Assembly: GCF_901709675.1 (NCBI RefSeq)
Contig: NC_051106.1
Location: 9,620,001 to 9,684,000 of the forward strand
DNA from: Syngnathus acus
Lineage: Eukaryota > Chordata > Actinopteri > Syngnathiformes > Syngnathidae
Direction: 5' to 3'
DNA length: 64,000 nt
Part shown: positions 12,001 to 53,592 of the stretch, in pieces
Numbering within the stretch: the first letter of the stretch is position 1
How the letters are laid out: every line of letters begins with the position of its first letter
Made by a program: the position numbers and the translations under genes
The notes under the pieces: model-generated
Database searches by the model: none
What the model saw: only the letters and a program-made list of their open reading frames with translations
Told to the model about the DNA's origin: nothing

Positions 12001-15000
12001 GCCGTGCCATGTTGCATGAGCAGGCTGAAAGATATTTGGATTGTTGGAGAAAGCCGAAACGGATGAGGGTCAGTGCGGTGGTGGGGATGTTGACCGGAAT
12101 GGATCTGTGCCCTTAGCCGCGTGTATTTGAATTCATGCAAGCGAGGGGGGGGGCTCATCCGTATTAAGCCGGGCTACACCCCCATTACAGACAATAATAC
12201 AGCTTTATCAAAACAGATCCACTGCACTAAGCAATGGCAGAGTGGCCTTGCTATGTTACGGATTATTCCTAAATGTTAAATAAGGAAGGGAGATTGAATG
12301 GACTTTCTTTTAAATAATTTCGTTAATAAAATGTGGTCAAATGATTGCCAGAATCAGGAAGAGCTAATACAGACAAGGTTTAAAATCCTATTAGTCAATG
12401 TGAATTAAACAAGATTTGATTGCATGCATTTAAGTCCATTAAAAAAAGCTATTTGCCTTCACACCAATAAGCTGCCATCCTTGATAATGGGCGATATGCA
12501 TTAGAAGGAAAACTAGATGGGAAAAAAACTGTGTGCCATTGTTCCCGTTATTCCTGTTATTACATCTTGCAACAGAATGGAAGGAAAGGGTCCCGCTGTG
12601 CGAGCTTACAAGTGTGCACTTGAAGCATGTTGACAGATTTCTAAGTATTAAAGCAGGTGGTGTTCGATATGCAGCCATGCATTTCAACTGGAAATAGTTC
12701 TCCAATACACTGCATATTTCGAAAAGTTAATTGGAGATTGTATATGTCCCTTAGGTTTGAATTTGAGAGACTTATTTGCATTGTGTCCGGTGAACCTAGA
12801 TTGAGGTTAATCTCGGTAAACCATCTTGTTGCCCTCAAGGAAAATTCTTCTACTACAGACTTGCACTTCCCTTCCACTCTCGAGGTAGCGATCGATCATG
12901 ACTTTGAAAATGGCTGCTGACTTTTGTTTAGTGGGAAAAAAAGGCTTCGAGAAAGTGCTCCACACCACAAAGTGCAGCCGTGTCAATGGCAACACTCACT
13001 TCTTTCAACTATTGTCTCGTGTCAGACCTACGAAAGAGGAGGAAGGAAACCAAGATGCAAGAATGAAAAGTGTGTTGGGGGGGGTCGACCCACATTTTTG
13101 TTCCGCCATGCAATGAGACAATTGTCGGCCCAACCTGATTATTTAATTTAAGTAGCATGTAATTGGAACAATGTGTGTTGATTGTATTCAGCTAAAGCTG
13201 ATGCGATTAGCCCAGCTTTGTGTTCTTTTTTTCCATTTCCTCCTATTTTAAGGAATACAATGTTGACCCTCTATTGTTTGTCAAGATGAGGTCTTACTGG
13301 GAATGTTTATATGTTTGTGTGGAGGGGTTCTTATTCTTAATGGTGATGTGCACGCTAATATAAACCCAAAGGTAGTAAAAATTCTGATGAACAGGATGTG
13401 CCAGAGGGCTCCTTATTTGGAAGCCAGTAAATCAGATGAATAACAGGTCTGACCCTCGCCATATATGAGGCAGCTGCATCAACTCCGTGTGGTAGGAGGG
13501 AACACAAGGGACGTGGGCCTGACCAATTCTCATGGGTCAAAGGTTGACTGTTTGTTGATCTCTCGGTTACCGTCATTTCTGGCTTTTCACTGACATGTAC
13601 AGATGTTGCTGGAAATCTTTTGGTCTTGTCCTCTCTAGTTGCTCATTAGGTTTGACATATTTAGGCCGTGTTGTGATTTAGAGATGAGCAAAGTGTTATT
13701 CCTTATTGGTTTCTACAAAGGCAGAAATAATGCCAATGATCTCGTATCACTGCTGATTAGACCATGTCTGCTGTTTTGGGATCCCTCAATATCAAATATT
13801 CTTATTGATTAGAGATTCTTCAGAAAAGTAGCTGTACTTATTTCGAGAGATGTTTCCAAAACATTCCCGTCTTCAAACTTTGCAAATATACGCCCATCGC
13901 TTGCATCATAGTCTCTGGGTAATACAACGTTGCCTGTTCAGACAGCTTGGTCTGTGTTCAATGGCAACCTTGGGAAGAGTTCATAGCCTATTACAACAGA
14001 CTAAAGGTCAAGAAAAAGGTCACAGGACCACATGAGTGCAGTCTTGCACCTGTTCACAGGGGGCCTACTTTAGCCAGGCAGATGACTCCCAGATGTTCTC
14101 GTGACATGTGGAAGGAGTGAGTGGTTCAGTCGTGGAGTTCGACTACTGTATTCATTTCTTCTATGCTCTTTAGAACTGCACTCGCTGGACATACTTCATC
14201 ATACACAAACTGAACCAATACTTTGGAGAGAGGTAAAATTAATGATTGATTCACACCATTGTAAAAAAACAACAACACTTGGATAGGCCCCAATGGAGAA
14301 TTTAAAATATTTTTGGGGTTCACTTTACAGTCACCAAGGATCCTCTCAAGTGGTCTGTGCTATTTTCTTTGACTAGTTGGATAAATGTCAGCACTGAAAT
14401 GTAGTCAGTGCCGTACAGCTGAGGCTGTTCCCCTGTTGCCACTTACCATAGAAAGTGGAATATGAAAACCAAATGGAAGCATCTGGAAAAAAAGAACAAG
14501 ACCTACTCGTTTCAGTTTTACCAGCAGTTCTTTTTTCTCCTCCATTAGTATTCTTCAATAGTGTCTTTTGGTATCGAAGGCCAATCGGGTTATCCTCCCC
14601 CGCTTTCCACTTAAGTATGTCAAACGCCCGATAATCTTAAATCTTATATAATGCCCTTATAAGATTACCCTTGTGTGTGAGGTGTGCAGTATTTACCACG
14701 AAAAAATTCTTCATGCGTGTCAGGCAAGCCGACGTCTCGTGAACTAGTTGAGTCTGGAGACTGTGATGTAAGGTGACACAGAAGGAAATGCAATTGCATT
14801 CATAATAATAGTACTTTTAATGATTGTTTGGACACTTCTTATTTCAGGGGGAAACCAAAGCAACATTGATGGAACGTTCTCTTTTCAACTGCAACTATGC
14901 AGTGATAAATTGAAGGCCGAAAGATTAAACCATGATATCACTGGCTTTCATGAAAATGCCATGAGTCACTCTGGTGAAAAATTAAACCACAGTGACAACA

Positions 15001-18000
15001 TTTAGCTGGCATAAGTCCAAGCAGACAGCGGAGGTACTGTGGAGCAAGCAGCTGGCTGACCTCTGACCTTTGTCCAGTCTCCATTAAGGACAAAAACACC
15101 ATCAGCACATTTACAACACCAAAAATGCAGCCCAGTATGAGGTGGCCAGAGCAAACGACTAGAATAAATGCCTGTTTACTCGGAGTTAATGCTGCATAAA
15201 ACCAGGTATTTGTGTTGGACGTAGAACCAGCGAGAAGCAAATTGTACAGGAGGAGGAAGGAGTCAAGTATTAAAGGCAACACAATATCAGCAGAAATTTC
15301 ACTCTAAACGCCAAAGTAACTATCATATTATATTTAGCTTTATGGCTGTTTTTCTCTGGAAGTATTTGAAAGCTGGAGTCTCATATCAAAATCTATGTCT
15401 GACATTAGTTTTTTGTCGTCAGAGAAAGATGGCCTTCTCTTTTATCATTAAAATGAATGGATCATACAAAATAGCCTTTTTTTTTTTTTAGGTGAGCTCC
15501 TATCAGTTAAATTAAGACTGGTTGTTTGTCTTTATGTAACCATCTCTAACTCAATCAACATTTTGTTTGCTTTATTCACAATAGTGCTGGCTAGACTAAA
15601 CAAAAGTAACTAAAGGAAGAAAAACAACTCGGGGCTGTAAGATAGTGAGTCTTGAAATGATTAAATTGATCAATCTGACCTCTGTTTGTTTGCCTCGCTG
15701 ACCGGCGTGATGATGCGCTTAACAATGACGCATTTTATTTGAAACCCCAGATTAAGCCCGCCCAGTACCAAGATAGTATTAAATGTTGTGGATACATTGA
15801 CCCCCATTATCAGAGTAAGATATTGCGTCACTCGGATGACATCCTGCAGCTGACCCCTGCAGCATGACTTAACTCTCTTTACTTCAGGGAATCCTCTTCC
15901 TTTGTGAGTGATAGCTTGGTCCTAATGACATGCATCTGCTTATTTTGCCGTGTGTGTTCTTGAGCATGTGCCAGCGTTGAGATGCCGTGCAGGAAAAGGG
16001 CTTTCCGTTGGGCGTTGTGAAGGTCTCCCCCCGACACACACACACACACAACCACAGGATGCTTAGTAAGGGAATGTGAGGCGCGCCAATGGAATTGTGG
16101 GTATAGGTGTAAGGCGGCCTGCAAGCTGCAAAGGGTCATATCCTGTTTATGTCTTGGACACACACACACATATGGTACATAGTGTACATATGTAAAGAAA
16201 GCTCTGCATCCTCCCTTGAGATTATTTGCATCATCCATGCAGCAGTCACAGTTGAGGTGGTCTCGAGCAAGGCACTTGAGGAATGTACACTAACTCTCCC
16301 CATGTACTCCCCTGACAATTTATAATTAGAAATCCAAATGAGTGGTCAGTCAGACTGTGATGCATGTAAACTCTTCACGTCTGGAAAAAATGTAATCAAA
16401 GGAAGGAGAAGTTCAACGTACAGTTGCACCAACACCAGTCCCAAAAGGGTGTCTCGGTGTTGGAAACATTTAGTCGGGAATTAAGTCCCCATTTATGCAT
16501 GTACACTGGAACAATGCAAATAATGTCTTTCTGTGGTCACTATTAAATGTCTTAAATTCAGAGCTCGCCTCTACATATATCCATATACCGTAAATGAACG
16601 CTAATATGGTTCCTGTAAAAGGGATACCATACCAAAGATGAGATGTATGGTGAGCGAGGGAGCTGGAAATGGGGGCGGGACAGAGAAGAAGCAGGGACCA
16701 TGTCAACAGCTCAGCTCTCAGCCCTGTCAGCTGAAAGCCACATCTAAGCTCAGAAGTTCAGTGAGGGAAAGCAGACTTAACATAGCAGTTTTGGGTGAAA
16801 ATGCCTTGGGAATTAGACAGAAAGACAAAAATAAAGTAGGAATAATGAATGACTAACTAGTGGTTAGGTAAAATCTGAGACTTGATTTGCTCTCCTTGTT
16901 TCTATGTGGCCTGGGAGTGAGCCATCTTCCAGCATTTGAAGCGGGTGAGTGAGATACTTGATCTTGATACTGATACTTGGTCATTGTGACTAAACGCTAT
17001 GCTGTAGTGCTGTTTACTCGCTAGGGGATTGCAGACTCGAAGGGCTGCAGATGGTCAACCTAGTTTCTTTGCACTGCATCTCACTATTCAATCTACCTAC
17101 AAAAAGCAATTGTCGATGCATTCAGCCATTGTAGCAATCCCATGCAGTCACATCATAAAATTGCAACTTTTTATGTTGCTATGTTACGAGGTACTGTAAG
17201 AGTAGCCTGGAGGTCATAAACGGTAGCAATTGCAGGCTAGTGAAACATGCATGGTCTCTCCAGTGGTGTTGACATATGTCTGCATTTACCTACCTGTGTG
17301 CTTGTGTATGAAACCACAACACTTTTATGACTAACAGACTTCCCACTTTTAGCCAAGTTTATGTGTATGTTTGGTAAGTGCTGCAGAAAAACAAGTTAAT
17401 ACTCATGTTCCAGTTGCATACCGGACAAAAAGACAATTTCACTTTTGCAAACTTCTGTACTGGTGGAATCGAGTTTAGTGTGTTGGTTTAGCCCCTCGGT
17501 TTAATTAGTTTTGTGGTGTCAACCTAATTGACTCATTTTAAGGGTCTTGATCCCTCTACTTTGCTCGTGGAAATTAGTTAGGGGAATAGATTAACATTAT
17601 ACGTGATCATTAACAATTCTGTCGCTTGTGGGTAATGGAGTGGTCGATTGTCTCGTCTTGAAGCAATCTGGAATGCATCATTAACTGCAACCAGTCGCTG
17701 ATGAGTCACTTTGTAGCCTAAATTAGAACAATAGAAACAATATTAAAAAAAAAAATGAGAAAGACATATCAAGCTACAACTCAACTCTTCTGGGTCAAAA
17801 GCATTGAATACAATATAAATATTTAAAAAGCAAGAACACGCTGATTTGATGCTATTTATGAGCTTTGTACTGGCCCTGTCAGCAAAGTTTGGGTGGCCCG
17901 ACATAGTCAAGTAGTGTCCCAGGGCCACTATTAATGTAGAACCCCGTTCAACTTATCTTGTAAAAAAATTTGCTTTTGCTTTGAATGCTGATTTTACTTT

Positions 18001-21000
18001 TATGTTGACTCCTTCCGTGTTTCCCCGGGGTGCCAAAATACACAATGGAAGTTCCACCAACATAAACACACTTTCCAGGGTTCCCCAATGTTTTAAAGCG
18101 CCATGTCCCATGTGGAAGCTCGGCCTGTCCCTGTCAGACTGTCAGCTTCGTGCTAAATCCTCCCAGTGTGTCAAATGCATGCTGATGAAAGTTGTATGCA
18201 TCAGCACTCCAAATTTCCACATATGAAATTGGTTACGGATACTCTTTGTAAGGTTTTCCTTAGTCTGATATTTTATGGATGGAAAACATTCCATCCAGAC
18301 ACCTCCGTTCTTTTTCGCTCAAACTTGACTTCTTTAACTATTGCTTTTACCCGAGTCTGCCGTTTGTATTTACGTATACAATACAAGCCAGAAAGAAACA
18401 CTTTTGTATTTTATTCTTTGCAATTGTTTTGTTAAACATAAATATGACTGTATTTGTCTTGTCCTTGTAATATTGTAATCATAATTTGAGTGTTTATTCT
18501 CCATTGACGCTTATGTGACAAGGGTCAATCACAGTGAAAACCACTAAAAGATTCAACATGTTGAGAAAGCGTCAAAGTTGAGGACTCACACGATGCATGC
18601 ATATTTTTTGCCGCATCCCCTGCTGCCGTCAGCACTCTTGGGTCTTTTTATATTTTATTGAGCATTATTAATGTATGAAGCGCTCTCTCAGGATTAGTTG
18701 GGAGAGTGAGGCAGAGTCACTTAGCTATGGTGGAGACCCTTTCAACCCAGCTGTTGACTGGCAGCTTAACAACCTTTATCATTAGCATAGCTAAAAAACA
18801 AAAAATGTCTCAAAAGCTGCTTAAATGTTACTATCCGATCATTGGGATAGGATTATTATCACCATGTTATATTCAACATAAAATGCTTACAGAACCAAAC
18901 TCTGGGATAGATACGAGAAGAAATGATGCTGTCCAGTCATTGTGCCAGTGACACACTTTCCAGGGCTTGTGAAGTGAAAGCATATCAGTGCCTCAATTCA
19001 GTGTTATATTACTTCAGGCTATTTAAAAAGAAAAACTGCTGGTCCCCTCATAGGGGCTACCCCAATTTGTGTGCCTATAACTGTCCTAGGAGAGAATTCC
19101 AGAGATTGCCCAGAAGCCCCTTGTCCTCTGTTGCAGCTGTTGACCTCATACAAGCAATATTAATAGCTGTGTGAATGCAGACTATATTACATTCTTCATT
19201 TGATGACATGGGAAAACTGTTTTTATAGAGGATAAGAAGGTGAGCAATGCAAACTCACTTCTAACTTTTGGATAATGATGAAAAAAAAGTCCCAAATTTA
19301 TGCTGAGGTCGGTTCATTCACGTAACTTCCCACTCAGTCATTTGTTTCTATATGTGCACTCTGATTGACAGTCCCCATTTGCACGCTATCGACTCAATGA
19401 GTGACGTAGAAAAGGGCTGGATGGATCTGCAAGTGTGTCATTTGGCAAAAAGCACACATGCTCTGTTGAAACAACCTTTAGGTTGTTGGACACCCAGAAT
19501 CCTTTCAAACTTGGTAGCCAGCTCAAACACTCCATTTATGTCAAACAAAATGTTCATGTCATAAAAGGTGTTTGTCTAGGTCAAAAACACACGACTGGAG
19601 TGCTGACCCCTCGTTTTGGAATATGAACCATTTGATCTGGCAAGCGTTGGATCTTTACGAAAAACGATGCCAAGCATTACATTTCGTGTTAACGTGGCAA
19701 CGTTGGAGCCTTTGGAATGTCAAGTCGTAGCAAAATTAATCCGATTTGAATTATGAGTATAGATGAGAATTGCAAAAAATACAGGGCAAAGCATTGTGTT
19801 AGCGAGAGGCTTTTAACAGCTGCCGTTGGTGACGTGAAACTGTTTGCAACATGTGGATGAATTTAGGAAGAAGGATCATAAAACACAATCTGAAGTCTGA
19901 ACAGAAACAAACTCATTGGCAGCCCTTTGAAATTTCCTCACACAAACATATTGATGGCTGTCACGCCGTCTTCCAATGCACATGTGCCTTTGCTTCGTAC
20001 AACTTGTCAATTAGCTCTTGAAGACTTGCCTGCAACTGTTCAATTTAAGGCTTGTAATTCTGTTTTGGGCACATCAAAGCAAAACATGATCTAACTGCAC
20101 AGTGCCACAGAGCCTCATGTGGTCTATGCAATCATGACCACTCCACACACCAGGAAATGACTTCTTTTTTTTTTTTTCTTCACGAATCAAGCCAAAATGA
20201 AAGTACTATTAACGACATCCCTGGAGAATTAGAACCATACAGTATAGTCAGCCACACGTCTTTTTCCAGTGGTTTGGTATTGGCATTTCCTTTTTATTAG
20301 CGAGGTGGATTACTGTGCCTCTTGGCCTTGTTAAAACCAGACGTGCTTGTTTGTTTTCGTGTAGGCTGCAAGCCAACTAGACCTCAGAGAATTCTCAAAA
20401 GGTTGGCTGTGAAATGAGCAGTTAAATGGCTTATCGTTTGATATTGAGAGGATATCCCGCATAGTAAGCAGACTGTTTTTTTTTTAAGAAGTTTGAAATT
20501 GGGCAATATTTTTATTTTGGTCGGTTCGAAAAGATTGGAAAATTATTCACGATAAGTGCGGGCAGTAGTAGGTCGTCTGGTTTAGCAATCGATTGTGAAT
20601 GTGTTTGTTATGGAGAATTTTAGCGGCCTTTGGAATAAAGTGCTCATTCCATGTTCTTTCTAGACCACAAAAATATCTGCCACTTGTCAAGTTGCTACTT
20701 TAATGTTTGTGTACAGGTGCAAAACTAATTTTGATTTCCAGAAAATATCATAATTGCCTTAAGTTACAGTTACACTGACACTGTTGGAGGACATAGTTTC
20801 CAGATCAACAGCGGAACAGGTTTTTTGGCTGTCATCTTCATAGCTTCCCATATCTGATTGCAGATTTGAAAAGAGGAAGCAATTGAAACAGGCACTGTAA
20901 TTAGGGTGGGAAGAAAAAATGGCAGGGTGGCTTAAGGAAAGGGTGGATTTCCGATCCTTGGAAACTTCCTGGAAGATGCACGTAGGCACAACATCAAAAT

Positions 21001-22743
21001 CACCCAGTTGTATTTGGAATCATCAAAATACTGTTTTGTTTGTAGGGCAGATAAGCAGGTTTCATATTGTTGCTACTTGTAGTATTGAAAAAGTTGAGAT
21101 GCAAATTGCAAACCAAGTCCAAAGTCCCACTGGTCTGACACATGCGAGTAAGCCACTTGGTGTAGACATTCTAATGAAATCATTGGCCTGTCGACATGAA
21201 CTCCGAAGGTATGCGTTCGGAATGAGCGTTCCATATAAACCAACTGTGAAATAATGTTGGATCTTCCGCTATCAGCTCTGATCATTTGTCGCACCCTGCC
21301 TGCCCTGCCACTGAGATCCGTACCAGAATAGCTGGGTGATGTCACCCCTCAGGAATTTGAGTGCTGTCTCATTTTGCACGTGGACATTCTTTTGTTCATC
21401 ATCACCATTTAATTACTGTATGCACAATTTAAACAAAAAAGGTTATGATTATACATCTCAGTTCTGATTGCCAGGTATTCTCCGTTATTAGAACTAGTTT
21501 TCACACAATATGACCTCTGACCACAGTAAGCTTAGACTAATGTTGCTGGCCTGAAACAGTAGCCGTGGGTGGGCCGTGGGTGGGCCGTGGGTCTCCCTGA
21601 AAGAAAGACTTCTCTGTGTCGAAGGTGATTTGGCCTCCACTCAATTGCTTTATAAGGGGATCAAAAATTGAGCCTTGGTCCATTAGTCACTACAGACATG
21701 CGGACACAAGGGAGGTAATTTTGGTGAGGCCACGTCTAGGGCACAAGCATCCAGCATTGCTCGTCTTGCTCCACTAAACACTGTTGGATGTTTTGCTTAG
21801 CATCATGGCAAATTGTGTCCTACTAGCCTCATGCCAAATAGGCAATACTGGCGGCATTGATTCCAGTGCTGCATAATAGCATTACAGTGTGTTGGACAAG
21901 GAGGTAAACAAAGTTAAATTCCTCCTGACTTATAACCCGGAGCGCCTTACCTATAAAAATATTTGAAAATAGACCCCTTCATTGATATTGCCCCTAATAA
22001 TACTGTGTGTCCGAAAAATACGGTATATTAGTCCAGTGGAAAAATAATGACTGCAAAAATGGTAAAAAGAAATTACCACACAGGGACGCTGCAAAAAGTG
22101 AACCACGATTTAATGAGACGTATAGCTAATGAACTGTATGATGTGCATTTGTCGGATTTACAAATTGTATCATTTGTTAACATTATATAAGGCCACGTTT
22201 TAGACCATGTGGAAAGTGCTGGACAATGCACAATTAGATTGACATGATGTCAAATGGAGCAAAAAGTAAGCGGTCCATATCTTAACAGATGAGCATGTTG
22301 CAACAAATGTACTGTAGCTGGAGCAGATATGATGAAGCATATTTGCTACAATTCAAGCGTACGTTTCCAATCGCCAATGACGACCAAACCGGGAGCTTGA
22401 TGTACTTTATACGTCGTTGCCTTTCCTTCTAGAAGCATGGTGACGTGATGGATGTTGTGGAGAGGAAATGAAATCATCCAGGCGCAAATGTTTGATGGAC
22501 CGATCCACCGTGCATGGATACTCACACCTCTTCTATCTTAACCGACTCCCCTCCCAACAACTCATCACACACGCATGCACGCCGTCCCTCTCTCTCGTCA
22601 CTGCTGCTCCCTCCTCCTGCACTGACCTACTTCTAGCCACAGGGGACCATGCAGGGAGTTAGTGGCTTGAATGAGAAGTGGCAGCAGTATCTCCCTTTCA
22701 AGCTCCCTCCCACCTTCCATCACCTTCCTCGCATCACATCCCT

Positions 22744-22774
22744 TTGTGTGTGTGTGTGTGTGTCTCTCTCTCTC
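22744..22774. repeat. (TG)n/(TC)n compound microsatellite
   Basis: About ten TG units run directly into about six TC units, in daam2 intron 1. Confidence 0.85.
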
Positions 22775-25700
22775 GCTATGCTTGGCTACGCTCCAGACCA
22801 AGACTCAGAGTTGCCGGCAGGCTCGTCTCTCTACTTCAGGGCTCACAGTGTGTGAGTATGCGAAATGTGCTCACATCCGAGCCTCTAGTGGGAGTGTGTG
22901 ATTTTTTTTTGAAAGTGTGAACATGTGACTGTATGGCTGTATGCGCACCACGCAGCATGAGCGAGGAGTTCATCAAAGTGCTTCTGTGGTTTCACGCTTG
23001 CCACGGGATGTGTGTGCATGTGTGTTAGTGAAATTTGATGTCCTGGCATCACACTAAGATGGCTCCAATTAGCAAGCCAAAGACTGACTTTTTCAGTCAG
23101 TCATTCAAATGTATACCATTCTATTTTTTCATTGAATAATAATTTCAGGGTCGAGCTCATTTGTTGAGAAATAATGATCATTGTAAATGACAGAAATATG
23201 TCACTAATGTAAAAAAACTTGACTGTGCTTTTTGTGCAATCAAATGTTGACATGTTTGGTAGCTAGATGACATCAAACATTCCGTCTTAAGTCGAAGATG
23301 GTATGCGAACAGTCAATGCGTTAAGCACTTTAAGCACTAAGGGTCACGTTCTCCCACGTGCTCGAGTGAGTTTTCTGGCTTCGCACATTCTCAGGTCCAC
23401 TCAAATGTGTCGTTTACGCACACTCGTGACGGCATTACTTGAGCAGAACCCCTTGAAAGGTTCTGCTTGAACCCCTTGCTTAAAATCTCCAGAGGCTCTG
23501 GCGTGGATGAGAGAATAGAGCCCTAAGGGAGCATTTGAGGGTTTTTGACTCTTTGGTCAATATAAATTAGTTGAGCACATGCTGGCATCTCACATGACGT
23601 CATTCATAGAGACTGTGTGACCAAGGACAACCAAAGAGGCCCATTTTTTTTTTTTTTCTCCCAAATATTCTATTTGCCTTCACATCTGCTCAGCATTTCT
23701 AGACTGACTCTCAAAGTGCCAGTCATGGTTTGGGAGCAGATGTTTTACTTTAGTTCTGCTTTGTGCCCACATTTTCAATGACATTGAGATGACTGTATTT
23801 TCATATGCTGCTTGGCACTCTCTGTTTCTGCCAAGAATAACTTTTACTTTCACCTACTGAGCCAACCATATCGTTTTAATCTTTTAAAAAAAAAAAAAAA
23901 AGCCTGTGAACCCTTTGGTATTTCTTGCATTTCTGCAAGCCATCTGCACGTCATTTAAGACACAATAGACAAACACAATATGGGCTGTGCAATATGGACA
24001 GAATTTGAAATGACCTGGTTTACACTCGGGCCACCATGTAAAAGCGAGTATCTAGATAAGACATGCGGATAAGAAACCAAATAGAAAGTGTAATCAAGAC
24101 TCTTGTGCCGCTCAAGCGTCGATAAAGAATGCAACTGCGACTATCTCACAATGTGAATTGAAGGACAGATTCATCATCCACACCTCGGAGTGAAGCCCCC
24201 ACTCGACAAAGTTGAGCACTGTTCAGTACTGTTGCCACGCTCCCGAGAAGTTGCCGTCCTCTAAATGTGCTTTGAAGAGCAGAAGAAAAATCCCAGAATG
24301 TCAGCTAAAAACTTCAGAAATGTCTGGCAGGTTCACAATTCTATGAAATGTAAAACCACTGCTGTTCAAATAATATTGCTTCGGATTTGTCGATTGGCCA
24401 AAAAAACAGAAACAGTGTCAAAACCAATTCATGCAGGAATCCAGGTAATTCCATTTTTTTTTTTTTTTTTTGCACCTGGTCACTTGGTGCCTTTGGATGA
24501 CGACTTCGCTGGACAATGACAAAGTCATGAGCGTGCACGCTTCTTTGGATCTCCTTTTACTGTATGTTGTAACAGGAGATTAGATTCCTACTTATGTATG
24601 TTGGCTGCTGTATATACATCCTGCCATGTATATATTTGTCCCCGGCCTACTTTGCCTAGGCTGAAAGCAGGCCAGCAGGACTGGTGTTGAGTGAAGACTG
24701 ACCACACATGGGGCTCTGGAGAAGAGTGAAAACACGCATGTGCAAATGTATTGCATGAATAAAATTTAAAAAAAGACCTCACAATGTGTGTGTTTGCCTT
24801 TCCTGCAATAAGATGCAGTAATTAAGCAAGTAGGCCAGAGCCTCAGAGGACCCAAACATTATTATCTCATTTGTGGTAATGAAATTAATTTCAATTCAAC
24901 TCAACTTATTCAATAACTGCCAGGAAATTGAAAAAGTATAGACCACGTTATAGATAGAAACGATAAGCAGAGGAGGCCTATTGCTAATTTTATCCTGATG
25001 TGTCTCAGAGGACGCAACCTACAAGTGATGTGTTCTCCAAATGAAGAAGAAAACCATTTTATTTACAGCAACGCACAGCTCTGCTCTTGCCGACACAAGA
25101 CACATGCAAAGAAGCAGAAGAAGAAAAAAAATCAGCATTGTTAGAAGGCCACTGTTTTTTCTTCTTTTCCCTTTATCTCTCTTTTAAGCTCATGCTGAAG
25201 GCCTGGCGCGTTCATAAAAAATTTAGCAGCCGGCTATTTTTAGTCAACGAAATGAGAACGCCTCAGCGCAGCGCATATGAGAGCGAAGCAGAGAAATGGC
25301 GAGCAGTCGTTCTCAGTAAACATAAGGCGGATCGTAGTTTCTCGCAGAAATCTCACTCGTACTACTTCTCGTTGCAAACATCGATGATGCATAAACATCA
25401 GAAAATACATCAAATATGAAAGCAATATTAATATTTCACTCATTTACTGCCAGCCAACTTAAAATGGATCCATGACTGAGTTAACTGCAAGAAACATATT
25501 TCTTGTCACTAGCTCAAACAGTACTGACAACTCTTGTTCAGTACACCCAAATAGAACCTTTTTAGTCAAACATTTCTGCTAGATTTACTTCTTTGGTCAC
25601 CAAATGCTGGTAAACTGTTGCCATTTGTGAAAGGCAGTGGGTGTAACGTGTGGTGGTTGTGTGCGGGGGATTTTTCAAAGGCCGTAATGCAGTGTAAACT

Positions 25701-26170
25701 CTGCATTATTCCTTGATTCAGTGACCACCCATATCCCTTTTGTAGCACTGAGGAAATCCTCCAGGGTTCATGTGTCCTATTCATCGCTTGACTCCAAGTC
25801 TACTTGTTGTTATTCACTACTGTACACGTACTCGCGCACACACAGTCTGCTCTATTGAAAAGCGAAAGGGCACCGTTAGGGCAGCTCGGTGTCCGAACAA
25901 CGACTCACAGACACACTGCCGAGGCGCGATTGTACCTCGCGGACAAGAGGTCCCTTTGTTGAACTGGAAGTGACAGCTGCGCATATCATCCTCGTCCCCG
26001 CTGACTCTGTTGTCTTGTTGCACTGATCTTTGCCCGTCCTCTTTGATAAAGGGGTGAACATTTAAAGCGTTGGTTTCATCAGTGATTGTTGCAATGGGGT
26101 CTTTTTTAGCATTAGGTGGAAACTTTCAGCTTCATAAAATGTTTCTCTCTTCTTTCTTTTTTTCCAGATC

Positions 26171-26185
26171 ATGCCCCCTAGATAG
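26171..26185 (+). promoter_or_regulatory. daam2: Minimal in-frame upstream ORF (Met-Pro-Pro-Arg-stop)
   Basis: Just after the exon 2 acceptor (26,168), an ATG with A at -3 opens a four-codon ORF ending in TAG. It is in frame with the main ATG at 26,275. Its codons (Met-Pro-Pro-Arg) repeat the first four residues of the real protein, which suggests a local duplication or convergence. The in-frame TAG excludes N-terminal extension from this ATG. An effect on translation is inferred. Confidence 0.6.
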
Positions 26186-26274
26186 CAGCCTTGACCTCTT
26201 CATCCCCCCCTTGGTCCCTTCCTAAACATTTTGGCTTCCACTCCACCACTGCCACGTGTGTTACCGCAAGCACC

Positions 26275-52946
<26,672 letters not shown>

Positions 52947-53548
52947 AAGGTCAGGAAAAAAAAAAACAGGAGCCCAACGCTCCGCCCCGATGTGGATCTC
53001 TCGTGGTCCAGCTGTGTCTGTACATGTGCGCGAACCTGCACCCCCTCCGGATGTTACGTGATCTCCTGATCTGGGCGCAAGGCGGGCGGGCGGGCGGGTG
53101 GGACACTCGGTGCAGCCCACTGTGATACACCTTCACCTGACTTTGACCACTGTGCTTAAACTCCTCGCCATCTGTCACTTCCTGTTTCTCACCGCTTCAT
53201 CCCCCCGTCTGGGATCACACGCGCAAGACAACAGAGTGGGAATGAATTAAAGCCCACATCTGGAACGCATCGAGTCGGGAAAAGCTTCAAAAATGCCAGC
53301 GAGGAATGATGCAGCTGCTGGTCACATGACCTCTTTGTTCTCGTCGCCGCGTCCATGTGTCAGCGTCCACGACATTGTTCTGGCAGCAACCGGTGCCAAA
53401 GCAGAAGAAACATGTCAGAAAACATTCAGAGATTGGGTTTATATTGACTTCAAAAGACTTTTAAATGTGTCCGAGGGTTCTACTCTCAAATCAAGTCCAT
53501 TTCTTTTGGTTGGTTTTGTTTGCACTGCAGCTCCTCTTGTGTTGCCAC

Positions 53549-53550
<2 letters not shown>

Positions 53551-53591
<41 letters not shown>
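53551..53591. repeat. (TG)n microsatellite in daam2 3' UTR
   Basis: About 20 uninterrupted TG units, the longest dinucleotide tract in the window. Confidence 0.92.

Positions 53592-53592
<1 letters not shown>

Larger units (their letters stand above)
5929..26167 (+). other. daam2: daam2 intron 1 (about 20 kb)
   Basis: A very long first intron separates the proposed non-coding exon from the coding start exon. I found no recognisable protein-coding exon of another gene on either strand. It holds microsatellites, a G-rich GGGAC repeat at 9,036-9,055, a CpG-rich patch at about 10,170-10,320, a short triplicated CCGTGGGTGGG motif near 21,563-21,592, and an unexplained 173-codon minus-strand open frame (10,637-11,158). 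Formin genes commonly have such introns, and they often carry enhancers; this is general knowledge and is not shown here. Confidence 0.55.

Noticed and set aside
26191-26274. N-terminal extension of Daam2 upstream of 26,275
   Set aside because: The open frame above the main ATG contains no in-frame ATG after the TAG at 26,183, and the product from 26,275 matches the DAAM N-terminus.
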